Shown: positions 1 to 7,618, numbered from the stretch's first letter. The stretch: 9,452 nucleotides of DNA from Mageeibacillus sp. UBA1212 (GCA_002309655.1 DBXM01000043.1:51524-60975); one strand, 5' to 3'. The notes: generated by a model not told the origin, from the sequence alone. A program made the numbers and translations.

Positions 1-30
1 GTTTTTTACTGCCGCAAACGGAGCAAAAGA

Positions 31-84
31 GTGCGAAAAGGTGCGAAGCGCGGCAAACCGATGAGAAGCGGTGCGAAACGCGGC
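31..84. repeat. Short GTGCGAA direct repeats upstream of the operon promoter
   Basis: The heptamer GTGCGAA occurs at 31-37, 41-47 and 71-77. Two longer units, 40-54 and 70-84 (GGTGCGAAGCGCGGC and GGTGCGAAACGCGGC), match at 14 of 15 positions and start 30 bp apart, about three helical turns. They lie upstream of the promoter at 114-141, so they could be activator sites or a degenerate non-coding repeat. The window starts with GTTTTTT, which looks like the T-tract of a terminator from a gene outside the window. No family of regulator can be named. Confidence 0.35.
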
Positions 85-104
85 GAGGAACGGGTTAACG
101 CGGG

Positions 105-118
105 TGAAACCGGTTGAA
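105..118. promoter_or_regulatory. Candidate LacI-family-like operator overlapping the -35 box
   Basis: The 8-bp perfect palindrome AACCGGTT (108-115) has a central CG and overlaps the first two bases of the -35 hexamer. Many LacI-family repressors of sugar-catabolism genes bind A/T-flanked palindromes with a central CG pair. A repressor bound here would block RNA polymerase, which suits a sugar-inducible glycosidase operon. The flanks are only partly symmetric (T105/A118 pair, the next two positions do not), and no regulator gene is visible, so this is a suggestion. Confidence 0.3.
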
Positions 119-141
119 AAAAGCCGCTCGTTTGATATAAT
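114..141 (+). promoter_or_regulatory. Sigma-A-type promoter of the glycosidase operon
   Basis: TTGAAA at 114-119 matches the -35 consensus at five of six positions. A 16-nt spacer leads to a perfect TATAAT at 136-141, preceded by TG at 133-134, which makes an extended -10 (TGATATAAT). Transcription should start near 148, giving a leader of about 48 nt before the ATG at 196. This is the only strong promoter seen upstream of the three glycosidase genes. Confidence 0.7.
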
Positions 142-159
142 TAAGGCAATAAAAAGTGT

Positions 160-181
160 GCGCCGCGAGGCAAGGCGGCGC
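160..181 (+). promoter_or_regulatory. GC-rich leader hairpin just upstream of the first ribosome binding site
   Basis: GCGCCGC (160-166) pairs perfectly with GCGGCGC (175-181) around an 8-nt loop. The stem ends 4 nt before the GGAGG Shine-Dalgarno at 186-190. No T-tract follows, so it is not an intrinsic terminator. Lying close to the predicted transcript 5' end, it may protect the mRNA from 5' decay or modulate ribosome loading. It is too small for a known riboswitch and I recognise no riboswitch motif. Confidence 0.5.
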
Positions 182-195
182 GTCCGGAGGAAACT

Positions 196-3100
196 ATGGA
201 TAACAGTATATTGAACAGAGGTTACGGGGCGCTTGAGAAGGAGTTTTCGGCACCGGGTCATGAGTTCAGGGGCAAGCCTTTCTGGTCGTGGAACGGCGAG
301 CTCGAGGAGAAGGAACTGAAGCGGCAGGTCGACGTTCTTAAAGAGATGGGCTTCGGCGGTTTTTTTATGCACAGCCGCGCGGGACTCATTACCGAGTATC
401 TCGGAGAGGAGTGGTTCGACCTCTGCAACAAGGTCGCCGTCTACGGCGAGGAAAACGGGATGGAGCCGTGGCTTTACGACGAGGACCGCTGGCCGAGCGG
501 ATGCGCGGGCGGAATCGTCACGCGCGACCCGAAGTACAGAATGAAGTCGCTTGTGGTAAAGGAGTCGGCGCCGGACGACAGAACGGAGCCCGAGAACCTT
601 TTGTATACGTTCGAGGCGATCCTCGGGAAAGATACCGGCAATCTGCTCCGCTACCGCATGATCAAAAGCAACGAGCGGGCGCTTTACGTGGCGCAGGAGG
701 GGCAGAGGCACGTTCTGCTTAAATTCTTTGTCGAGTACGACAAGCCGAGCAGCGGCTACAACGGAACGACCTACATCGACACGATGATGCTGGCGGCGAC
801 AGAGGAGTTCATCAGGATCACTCACGAGGCATACAAAAAGCACGCCGGCAGGAAGATCTGGGAGACGATCCGCGGCATTTTCACCGACGAACCGCACAGA
901 GGACACATGCTCGACAACGCCACGCGCGACGAAAACGGCTTCCTGAAGTGCTCGGTTTTCTATACGGACGACATTTTCGACGAGTTCGAAAAAAGGTACG
1001 GCTACGCGATCACGGAAAAGCTGCCGGAGTTTTTCTACAAGGCGCCTGATTTCCCGACTTCGCGGGCGGTCAAGCACGACTACGTCGACCTCGGCAACAA
1101 CCTTTTCATCGAGAGGTTCGCGGAGCCGATCAACCGCTGGTGCGTCGAAAACGGAATCGACTTTACGGGCCACGTCCTCCACGAGGACAGCCTTGCCAAC
1201 CAGACCGTTCCGAACGGCTCGCTGATGAGATTTTACGAGCACATGGGCGTTCCGGGCATCGACAACCTGACCGAGTTCGCGAACGTTTTCTGGGCGGCCA
1301 AGCAGATCCAGTCGGCGGCGCGGCAGCTCGACAAAAAGTGGATACTCTCCGAGCTCTACGGCTGCTCAGGCTGGCAGTTCAACTTCAAGGGCCACAAGGC
1401 GGTCGGCGACTGGCAGGCGCTCTACGGCGTCAACGTCAGATGCCCGCACCTCTCCTGGTATACGATGGAGGGCGAGGCGAAACGCGACTACCCGGCCAGC
1501 ATTCTGCATCAGGCGACTTATTATAAATACTATAAATATGTGGAGGACTACTTCGCGAGGTTCAACGTGCTGATGACCGAGGGCGTGCCGGCGTGCGACG
1601 TGCTTGTTATGAACCCGATTGAGAGCGTCTGGACGGACGTTTACGCCGGTTGGGCGCGCTGGATACAGTCGGTAGACCCGGAAGTCAACGCGCAGGAAGA
1701 CCACTACAGAAGACTTTTCGCCTACATGCGCGCGGCTCACGTCGACTTCGACTACGGCGAAGAGGAGATCATGGCGAAGCACGGCCGCGTCGAAAAGAGG
1801 GAGGACGGACCTGTCCTGAAGGTCGGCTCGATGGAGTACAAGACGGTCGTTGTCAGCGGTCTCAAGACAGTAAGAGGCACGACGATTGCGCTTCTTAAAG
1901 AGTTCTCGGAGGCGGGCGGCCGGATCGTGCTGCTCGGCGACGCGCCTTACATGGTCGACGCGAGGGATTCCGACGCGTTTGACGGAATCGGATGCGTGCG
2001 CGACGAGTTTACGCCCGAGGCAGTCGTGAGAAGCGTCAAACCCGCCGCTTCGGTCTCGCTCACAGCGGAGAATATCGAACGCGACGAACTTCACTTCCAG
2101 GTGCGCGACGCCCGCGAAAAGGACGGAATAGTCATTTTGGCGGTCGTGAACGCCGACAGGGAGCGCGGAGCGGAAAACGTGAAACTGACTCTGAACGGAT
2201 TCGAGGGCGTCACCGGATGCGTAGAGTGGTGCCTCGAGGACGGCAAAAAATACAACGTGCGCGGGCTTGAGATCAACGGCGGCGCGGTGTCGGTCACGAC
2301 AGACTTTACGCCGGCGGGCGAGCGCTTCTTCGTGTTCTACTTCGGCGGCGAGCTGCCGGAGACCGCGGAGGAGAGCGGCGTTTCAAGGCGCGTGAAGCGC
2401 GAAGTAATCTTTTCTAAGGAGCTTGCGGGCGAATTCGAGTATGAGCTCGGCGAAAAGAACGCGATGGTGCTCGACTTTGCCGACGCGAACATGATAACGA
2501 CCGACGGCACAGTGAAGCATTTTCCGGAGCAGGAGGTGCTTAAGCTCGACCGCGCGGTGCGCGACTTCGTGGGCATCGAACACAGGGGCGGCGGCATGCT
2601 CCAGCCCTGGTACGCAAAAAAGTACGCCGACAGCGACTACGGCCAGATCGCGCTGAACTACACGTTTGAGATCGAGAACCTTCCCGAGGGCGACGTGCTG
2701 CTCTGCGCCGAGAGGCCCGAAAAGATCACGTATTTCGTCAACGGCGAGAGACTCGTTCCCGACGGCGGCTTCTGGACCGACAACTGCCTGAAGACCATTC
2801 CCGTCAGCCGCGACCTCCTTAAAGTGGGCGAAAACGTCGTCACCGCGCTGACCCATTTCAGACGCACCACCAACATCGAGGCGGCGTATATCGTCGGCGA
2901 TTTCGGAGTCAGATCCGAGCTCATCGAAAAAGGCCCCGGAAGACGGCCGGGCGACCGCGGAAGCTTCTACTCGCGTCACAAAAAGATGACTGTGCTTCCG
3001 GACAAGCTGACGCCCGCGGACCTCGCGGAGCAGAACCTCCTCTCGTACACCGGCACGGTCACGTACAAAATAACGCCGGAAATGCTCGCCGGAGTCGACC

Positions 3101-3420
3101 TGCGCGCAGGGGAGAAAGCAGTGCTGAGGTGCGCGGATTTCGCGGGAAGTTTGGTGACGGTCGAAGGCCCGGACGGCTCCGGGAAGCAGATCCTCGGATG
3201 GGAACCCTACGAGGCAGACGTTACGGAGTGGCTGAAGACGGGCTTTAACGTGACGCTGGTGTGCACGCGCAAGAACCTTTTCGGACCGCTTCACGTTGTT
3301 CCGGCGGTAACCGGCGCGGTCGGACCGGATACGTTCGTGACAGGCGGCGGAAGCTTCTCGGAGGAATACGTGCTCGCGGACAACGCGCCCGGACGGTTCT
3401 TTATAGAGACGGTCGTTTGA
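196..3420 (+). CDS. GH106-type glycosyl hydrolase (alpha-L-rhamnosidase-like), cytoplasmic
   Basis: This 1074-residue protein has the layout of the GH106 / Glyco_hydro_106 group, whose characterised members are calcium-dependent inverting alpha-L-rhamnosidases. Visible signatures: PFWSWNG (28-34), FGGFFMHSRAG (53-63) and PWLYDEDRWPSG (91-102) of an N-terminal TIM-barrel-like region; GIFTDEP (227-233); GHVLHEDS (325-332); and SELYG around E386. D231/E232, E330 and E386 are candidate active-site acids, but I cannot assign acid and base. The C-terminal part looks like galactose-binding-type beta-sandwiches (about 816-905 and 975-1065), ending in the KNLFGPLH motif common in such enzymes. The start is supported by GGAGG 5 nt upstream. 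There is no signal peptide, unlike typical Bacteroidota members, so it probably acts on imported oligosaccharides. It is the first gene of the operon. The family is fairly sure; rhamnose specificity is inferred. Confidence 0.8.
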   Translation: MDNSILNRGYGALEKEFSAPGHEFRGKPFWSWNGELEEKELKRQVDVLKEMGFGGFFMHSRAGLITEYLGEEWFDLCNKVAVYGEENGMEPWLYDEDRWPSGCAGGIVTRDPKYRMKSLVVKESAPDDRTEPENLLYTFEAILGKDTGNLLRYRMIKSNERALYVAQEGQRHVLLKFFVEYDKPSSGYNGTTYIDTMMLAATEEFIRITHEAYKKHAGRKIWETIRGIFTDEPHRGHMLDNATRDENGFLKCSVFYTDDIFDEFEKRYGYAITEKLPEFFYKAPDFPTSRAVKHDYVDLGNNLFIERFAEPINRWCVENGIDFTGHVLHEDSLANQTVPNGSLMRFYEHMGVPGIDNLTEFANVFWAAKQIQSAARQLDKKWILSELYGCSGWQFNFKGHKAVGDWQALYGVNVRCPHLSWYTMEGEAKRDYPASILHQATYYKYYKYVEDYFARFNVLMTEGVPACDVLVMNPIESVWTDVYAGWARWIQSVDPEVNAQEDHYRRLFAYMRAAHVDFDYGEEEIMAKHGRVEKREDGPVLKVGSMEYKTVVVSGLKTVRGTTIALLKEFSEAGGRIVLLGDAPYMVDARDSDAFDGIGCVRDEFTPEAVVRSVKPAASVSLTAENIERDELHFQVRDAREKDGIVILAVVNADRERGAENVKLTLNGFEGVTGCVEWCLEDGKKYNVRGLEINGGAVSVTTDFTPAGERFFVFYFGGELPETAEESGVSRRVKREVIFSKELAGEFEYELGEKNAMVLDFADANMITTDGTVKHFPEQEVLKLDRAVRDFVGIEHRGGGMLQPWYAKKYADSDYGQIALNYTFEIENLPEGDVLLCAERPEKITYFVNGERLVPDGGFWTDNCLKTIPVSRDLLKVGENVVTALTHFRRTTNIEAAYIVGDFGVRSELIEKGPGRRPGDRGSFYSRHKKMTVLPDKLTPADLAEQNLLSYTGTVTYKITPEMLAGVDLRAGEKAVLRCADFAGSLVTVEGPDGSGKQILGWEPYEADVTEWLKTGFNVTLVCTRKNLFGPLHVVPAVTGAVGPDTFVTGGGSFSEEYVLADNAPGRFFIETVV

Positions 3421-3470
3421 CTTCGCGCAAATAAGAACGGTTGCGTAACTTCGCGTAAAAGGAGAAAAAC

Positions 3471-4583
3471 ATGCAAAAATACGACGTAGCGGCATATATC
3501 TGGCCGTCCTACACCGGGACGGAGATCAGATCGAGAATATTCTGGGAGGAAGGCATCGGCGAGTGGCAGACGGTCCGCAAATCCCACGAGGAGCATCCGG
3601 AGAGACCGCTCCCGCTCTGGGGATTCGAGGAAGAGGCCGACCCGAAGGTGATGGAAAAGCAGATCGACGAGGCGGTCTCGCACGGCGTCAACGTTTTCAT
3701 TTACGACTGGTACTGGTACGACAGGCTGCCGTTCCTTGAGCAGTGCCTCGACAACGGCTTTTTGAAGGCTGCCAACCGCTCGAAAATGAGATTCTACATT
3801 ATGTGGGCGAACCACGACGTCGGTCTCACCTGGGACCGCAGGAACAGCGACCTGCCTGTCGACACGACGATCTGGCAGGGCTCTCAGGACCGCGCGAATT
3901 TCGAGACGGTCGTTCACAGGATAATCGACAACTATTTTTCGCAGCCTGAGTACTATCTGATCGACGGAAAGCCGGTGTTCATGATCTACGACGTCGGCAA
4001 TCTGATAAAGGGCCTCGGCGGCATCGACAAGACGTGCAAGGCGCTCGAGTGGTTCCGCGAGGAGACGAAAAAGGCGGGCTTCCCGGGGCTGGAGCTGCAG
4101 ATGACGTTCTGGAACTCGATGTCCGTGAATCTCAGCGGGGTCGACGCGAACCACGAAGGGTCGGCATACGACGCGGTGCGGCTGCTCGGGTTCGACAGCA
4201 TTTCCCACTACCAGTTCGTGCATTTCGTGCCGCTCTGGAAAAATAGAAGCTACAACGACATGTTCGATATCGTCGACCGCGAGTGGGCGGAGATCGACAG
4301 GAATTCGACGGCCGTCTACTACCCGCACGTTTCGGTGGGCTGGAACAACGACCCGCGCTTCAGAACGACCGAACGCGGCACGCTTACCGACAACACGCCG
4401 GAAAATATCGAAAAAATGCTCAGAAAGGCGAAAAAATACCTTGACGACCACCCGGACAGGGCGAAGCTCATCACCGTGAACAGCTGGAACGAGTGGACCG
4501 AGTCGAGCTACCTTGAGCCCGACACGAAATACGGCTACGGCTATCTGGACGCGATCAAAAAGGTTTTCGTGGACGAACAGTAA
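3471..4583 (+). CDS. GH99-like / WbsX-family protein, putative glycosidase
   Basis: The 370-residue protein matches the WbsX / GH99-like family (Glyco_tran_WbsX) over its whole length. Motifs in order: AYIWPSY (8-14), W25 with GIGEW (28-32), IYDWYWYD (77-84), IMWANHD (110-116), LIDGKPV (163-169), VGWNNDPR (289-296) and NSWNEWTES ending in YLEPD (338-351). E341 and E344 have the E-x-x-E spacing of the catalytic glutamates of GH99 endo-alpha-mannosidases. WbsX-type proteins also occur in polysaccharide biosynthesis clusters and were named as glycosyltransferases, so the reaction is uncertain; the glycosidase neighbours favour hydrolysis. There is no signal peptide or membrane segment. AAGGAGA at 3459-3465 supports the ATG, 50 nt after the previous stop. 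That gap holds two near-identical 11-mers (CTTCGCGCAAA at 3421, CTTCGCGTAAA at 3449) of unknown meaning. Confidence 0.8.
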   Translation: MQKYDVAAYIWPSYTGTEIRSRIFWEEGIGEWQTVRKSHEEHPERPLPLWGFEEEADPKVMEKQIDEAVSHGVNVFIYDWYWYDRLPFLEQCLDNGFLKAANRSKMRFYIMWANHDVGLTWDRRNSDLPVDTTIWQGSQDRANFETVVHRIIDNYFSQPEYYLIDGKPVFMIYDVGNLIKGLGGIDKTCKALEWFREETKKAGFPGLELQMTFWNSMSVNLSGVDANHEGSAYDAVRLLGFDSISHYQFVHFVPLWKNRSYNDMFDIVDREWAEIDRNSTAVYYPHVSVGWNNDPRFRTTERGTLTDNTPENIEKMLRKAKKYLDDHPDRAKLITVNSWNEWTESSYLEPDTKYGYGYLDAIKKVFVDEQ

Positions 4584-4599
4584 TATTGATTCATAAAGG

Positions 4600-4632
4600 A
4601 CAGACGGCCGCCGGCTCACGGCGGCCGTCTGT
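4600..4632 (+). promoter_or_regulatory. Perfect 14-bp intercistronic hairpin without a T-tract
   Basis: The arm 4600-4613 (ACAGACGGCCGCCG) is the exact reverse complement of 4619-4632, with a 5-nt loop GCTCA. The following bases are TCCCGAAA, so there is no U-run. The hairpin ends about 5 nt before the AAAGGAAAG ribosome binding region of the next gene. It could stabilise the upstream mRNA segment, mark an RNA-processing point giving unequal gene expression, or weakly attenuate. A Rho-independent terminator is unlikely. Confidence 0.6.
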
Positions 4633-4650
4633 TCCCGAAAGGAAAGAATT

Positions 4651-7305
4651 ATGGAAAAACAGACGGAATATAACCGGGGGACGTACAAAACGGTAAAAGA
4701 CCGCGTTCGCGACGCGGTGAGCGGGAACGTTCCCGGCGAGTACATTTTCCCGTTCCTGTGGATGCACGGGGAGCCGCACGAAAAACTGCGCGAGGAGATC
4801 GACGCGATCTACGCATCCAACATAAGAGAGTTCTGCCTCGAGTCGCGCGTTCACGAGGAGTTCGGGTGCGAAAAGTGGTGGGACGACATGGGCTTCTGCC
4901 TCCGCTACGCGAGGGAGAAGGGGATGCGCGTGTGGCTGCTTGACGACAGGCAGTTCCCGTCCGGGTTCGCGAACGGCTGGCTGAGGACTCATCCGGAACT
5001 CAGGAGGCGCGAGCTCAGAATCGAATTCAGAGACTTCACCGGCCCGCGCAAAAACGCGGTGATTCAGGCCGTTCCGCTCCGGGAGGGCGAGTCGTTCGTG
5101 TCGGTGACCGCCTACAGACTGAAATGCGGCGAAGACAGACAGGTGACGATCGAAGGCGACGGAGAGGATCTTCTCGGCGCGCTGACGTTTCCGGGAGAAA
5201 CGAAAACCGGGTTGGGAAGGATCGGGTGGGACATTCCCGACGGCGTCGCGAGAATCTGCTACGTAATCGTTTCGCCTTACCTCGCCGCGAAGCCGGAGTG
5301 GATCGATATGATGTCGCCGGAGTCGTGCAAAGCGATGATAGAGGCGGTGTACGAACCGACCTACGAACACTTCCGGGAGTACTTCGGGAACACGTTCGCG
5401 GGCTTTTTCTCTGACGAACCGGCGTTTTCGAACTGCGTGTCCGGCTACGACTGCATCCTCGGGAAGCACGGAATGATGCTGCCGTACAGAGACGACCTCT
5501 GCGAGTTGATGGCGGAAAAAGCGGAAATGCCTGCCGGAGAGGTGCGGAAAAACCTCCCCAAGCTGTTTCTCAACGCAAATGACCCTGCGACGAGAACGCT
5601 CCGGAACGCCTACATGGACGTCGCCACGAAACAGTTTTCCGCCAATTTCAGCCAAATGCTGGCGGATTGGAGCCGTGCGCACGGCGTGGAGTACATCGGC
5701 CACGTGATCGAGGACGAGAACACGCACCAGCGGCTCGGACCCGGTGCGGGGCACTATTTCAGATCGGTCGGACCGATGGCGATGGCGGGAATCGATATCG
5801 TTCTTCAGCAGTACGTGCCTGGAATGACGGAAATGCCCCACACGGCGCCGCTCTGGGCCGGGGAGGCCGACCCGGACTTCTTCAACCACCTTCTCGAGAG
5901 CCTGCCGCGGTCGTTGGCCGCCCTCACGCCTGAAATGAAAGGCCGGACGATGTGCGAGATATTCGGCGCGTTCGGGTGGGCGGAAGGCGTTCCGATGATG
6001 AAGAAGATGCTCGATCTGATGCTGGCCGGCGGTATAAACCACTTTGTGCCGCACGCGTTCTCACCCAAATTCCCTGATCCGGACTGCCCGCCCCACTTCT
6101 ACGCGGCCGGCAAAAACGCCCAGTTCGAGGCCTTCGGGCTGCTTATGAAATACATGGCGGGAATGAGCCACGTTCTGTCCGCGGGTGAGCCTGCTGCCGG
6201 TGTTGCCGTCCTCTACAACGCGGAAGCCGAGTGGTGCGGCGGAAAATGCGAGACGCTCCAAAAGCTCGCGGCGGCGCTTGACAGAGCTCGCGTGTCGTTT
6301 GACATAATCTGGGAGGATCTGCTGCCCGAATGCACCGCCGAAGACGGAAAGCTCACCGTAAGGGGCAGAAGCTACAGTCTGCTTCTCATTCCGGAAAGTC
6401 CGTATCTCCCGGGGTACATCCTTGAAAGACTCGACAAACTTTCGGAGGGAGTGAAAGTGACTGTCTGCGGCGAACGGAATCCGGCCTATGCCGGAAATGA
6501 CGCGGCGGAAGCTGATTTTCTGACCGTCTCATGGGACGACCTCGGGTCGTATCTTAACGACGCGCTTGCGGAATGCAATTTGACCCGGCTTGTCACCGAC
6601 AAAGAGCATCCGCTGCTCCACTTCCTGAGAAGAGTCGAGAACGGCTCCGAGTCGGTGCTTTTCATTTCGTCTGATAACGACTTCGCGGAGGAACGGTTTA
6701 CTTTAACGCTGCCGGACGCCCGCGAGAGGCTGGTTTTCGACGTCTGGAGCGGAAAGGTGTTCAAGCCGGAACAGAACGGCGCAAACGTGTCGCTGAGGAT
6801 TCCCGCTTCAGGAAGCGTACTGCTCATTCCCGCCGAACATTTTCCGGAAAGCGTGCGCGACGGCGCGGAGGACTTCTTTTACGGTCCGGCGGACAGGCCG
6901 GCGGATATTGTTGTTGAAAAAACACTGCTTGTTTCGCGTGACGGGAGCGAAAGGGAGATTGACGCGGCTCCGGGCGCCGACGTGACGCGGATGCGCGGCT
7001 GCGGGAACTTCCACGGAAGAATTGTCTACAGCGGGACGATCCGGATTCCGGAAGGGGCGCGGGTGCTGCGGGTTGAAGGCGTAGGCGAGATTCTGACCGT
7101 TAAAATCGGGGGAACGAACCTCGGAACGCTGCCGGGACCGGACTGCGAGTTCCGGATTCCGCCTGAACTCTCTTCGGGAACGGCCGGTCCGCTCGCCGTC
7201 GAGATGGAGGTCGTGAACAGCCCCGCCTACCTTGTCGACGACGGTTTTTCGACATTCCTGCCGCTGCCGCCGTCGGGCATCACCGGAGGCGTGTTTACGG
7301 GCTGA
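4651..7305 (+). CDS. Second, divergent GH106-type glycosyl hydrolase
   Basis: This 884-residue protein is a distant relative of the first gene product. Its motifs line up one for one: PFLWMHG (34-40), REFCLESRVH (59-68), VWLLDDRQFPSG (94-105), GFFSDEP (251-257), GHVIEDEN (350-357) and MCEIFG around E436. The acidic residues D255/E256, E354 and E436 are therefore kept, while the aromatic WSWN of the relative is replaced by LWMH, which hints at a different substrate subsite. After about residue 500 comes a Rossmann/flavodoxin-like middle region, and the last 130 residues look like a beta-sandwich. The protein is about 190 residues shorter than the first and lacks its extra C-terminal sandwich. 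There is no signal peptide. AAAGGA (4638-4643) precedes the ATG. It is the last gene of the operon. An alpha-L-rhamnosidase or related activity is inferred only. Its TGA is the first base triplet of a 43-bp repeat. Confidence 0.75.
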   Translation: MEKQTEYNRGTYKTVKDRVRDAVSGNVPGEYIFPFLWMHGEPHEKLREEIDAIYASNIREFCLESRVHEEFGCEKWWDDMGFCLRYAREKGMRVWLLDDRQFPSGFANGWLRTHPELRRRELRIEFRDFTGPRKNAVIQAVPLREGESFVSVTAYRLKCGEDRQVTIEGDGEDLLGALTFPGETKTGLGRIGWDIPDGVARICYVIVSPYLAAKPEWIDMMSPESCKAMIEAVYEPTYEHFREYFGNTFAGFFSDEPAFSNCVSGYDCILGKHGMMLPYRDDLCELMAEKAEMPAGEVRKNLPKLFLNANDPATRTLRNAYMDVATKQFSANFSQMLADWSRAHGVEYIGHVIEDENTHQRLGPGAGHYFRSVGPMAMAGIDIVLQQYVPGMTEMPHTAPLWAGEADPDFFNHLLESLPRSLAALTPEMKGRTMCEIFGAFGWAEGVPMMKKMLDLMLAGGINHFVPHAFSPKFPDPDCPPHFYAAGKNAQFEAFGLLMKYMAGMSHVLSAGEPAAGVAVLYNAEAEWCGGKCETLQKLAAALDRARVSFDIIWEDLLPECTAEDGKLTVRGRSYSLLLIPESPYLPGYILERLDKLSEGVKVTVCGERNPAYAGNDAAEADFLTVSWDDLGSYLNDALAECNLTRLVTDKEHPLLHFLRRVENGSESVLFISSDNDFAEERFTLTLPDARERLVFDVWSGKVFKPEQNGANVSLRIPASGSVLLIPAEHFPESVRDGAEDFFYGPADRPADIVVEKTLLVSRDGSEREIDAAPGADVTRMRGCGNFHGRIVYSGTIRIPEGARVLRVEGVGEILTVKIGGTNLGTLPGPDCEFRIPPELSSGTAGPLAVEMEVVNSPAYLVDDGFSTFLPLPPSGITGGVFTG

Positions 7306-7345
7306 CAGGCGTGTAAAGAAAAGTAATATATAAACTGAGCGGGAA
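7303..7345. repeat. Stop-codon-anchored 43-bp repeat, copy 1
   Basis: This copy begins exactly at the TGA of the second GH106-type gene (TGACAGGCGTGT...). Its first 33 bases are identical to 8603-8635, and 41 of 43 match 8603-8645. The coding sequences just upstream of the two copies are unrelated, so similarity starts at the stop codon. The last six bases form part of the left arm of the terminator at 7340-7387. A further shared block, TTCGTTTTCTT, lies at 7391-7401 and 8675-8685. Confidence 0.9.
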
Positions 7346-7387
7346 ACCAAAGGCCTTCAACATGGGGCCGGCGGTTTCCCGTTTTTT
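7340..7387 (+). terminator. Intrinsic terminator of the glycosidase operon
   Basis: CGGGAAACC (7340-7348) pairs perfectly with GGTTTCCCG (7373-7381), with possible inner GGCC/GGCC pairing (7352-7355 with 7366-7369). The stem is followed at once by TTTTTT (7382-7387). It lies 35 nt after the stop of the third glycosidase gene, and should end the operon transcript and separate it from the next gene. Confidence 0.85.
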
Positions 7388-7489
7388 CGGTTCGTTTTCT
7401 TGCGAAAACCGGGGAATAAGGGTCAAAACGGAACAAAATCGGGCGGAATTGTTAATTGTGAGTCCGGGAACTTATACGAAACCGTGTCG

Positions 7490-7511
7490 AACCTTGAAAA
7501 AACCTTGAAAT
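7490..7511. repeat. Tandem 11-bp repeat upstream of the promoter
   Basis: AACCTTGAAAA (7490-7500) is followed directly by AACCTTGAAAT (7501-7511), one helical turn apart, about 23 bp upstream of the -35 box at 7534. This spacing suits an activator binding side by side on one face of DNA. Each unit also contains TTGAAA, and TATAAA follows at 7515-7520, so a weak alternative promoter (15-nt spacer) is possible. Confidence 0.4.
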
Positions 7512-7533
7512 TCTTATAAATTACGCAAACCGA

Positions 7534-7562
7534 TTGACACTGCATATGAAGAGGTATAGACT
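7534..7562 (+). promoter_or_regulatory. Sigma-A-type promoter of the first secreted-protein gene
   Basis: A perfect TTGACA -35 (7534-7539) is followed after 17 nt by TAGACT (7557-7562), which keeps the key TA...T of the -10 box (four of six positions). The expected start near 7569 gives a leader of about 50 nt. It lies after the operon terminator, so this gene is probably an independent transcription unit. Confidence 0.6.
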
Positions 7563-7618
7563 ATAACCAGAATCGTTGATCCATCATTAAATTGCTGTTT
7601 CGGAGGTGATTTGTTGTA

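Larger units (their letters stand above)
7306..7618. other. Non-coding stretch between the operon and the secreted-protein genes
   Basis: These 313 bases hold, in order, the rest of the 43-bp repeat, the operon terminator, a small hairpin GTTTTC-TTGC-GAAAAC at 7394-7409, a tandem 11-bp repeat at 7490-7511, and a promoter at 7534-7562. I see no credible gene: the reading frames here are short and lack ribosome binding sites. From about 7410 to 7489 nothing is recognised. Confidence 0.6.

Noticed and set aside
1..117. Open frame from the window edge to a TGA at 115-117, encoding a Lys/Arg-rich peptide with two similar repeats
   Set aside because: It could be the basic tail of an upstream gene, but another frame is also open over most of this stretch, the window starts with a terminator-like T-tract, and the repetition is explained at DNA level. 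Upstream sequence would decide it.
1366..3495. Two antisense open frames (1366-2094 and 2383-3495) over the first GH106-type gene
   Set aside because: They are shadows of a gene with strong codon bias; the products are Arg/Val/Ala-rich and have no family signature.
4600..4632. Hairpin between genes 2 and 3 as an intrinsic terminator
   Set aside because: It is followed by TCCCGAAA rather than a T-tract, and the next gene starts 18 nt later with no promoter of its own visible.
3291..4745. Long antisense open frame of 484 codons over the GH99-like gene
   Set aside because: It mirrors a GC-rich real gene, spans parts of three genes, has no fitting ribosome binding site, and its translation is a low-complexity run rich in Arg, Val and Ala. 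The + strand frame shows clear family motifs.
4591..6054. Antisense open frame of 487 codons over the second GH106-type gene
   Set aside because: Same reasons: its His/Arg-rich translation has no recognisable motif and the + strand gene is well supported.
7446..7460. AATTGTTAATTGTGAG-like stretch resembling half of the E. coli lac operator
   Set aside because: Only one half is similar, there is no symmetric partner, and it lies well upstream of the promoter; likely chance in an AT-rich spot.
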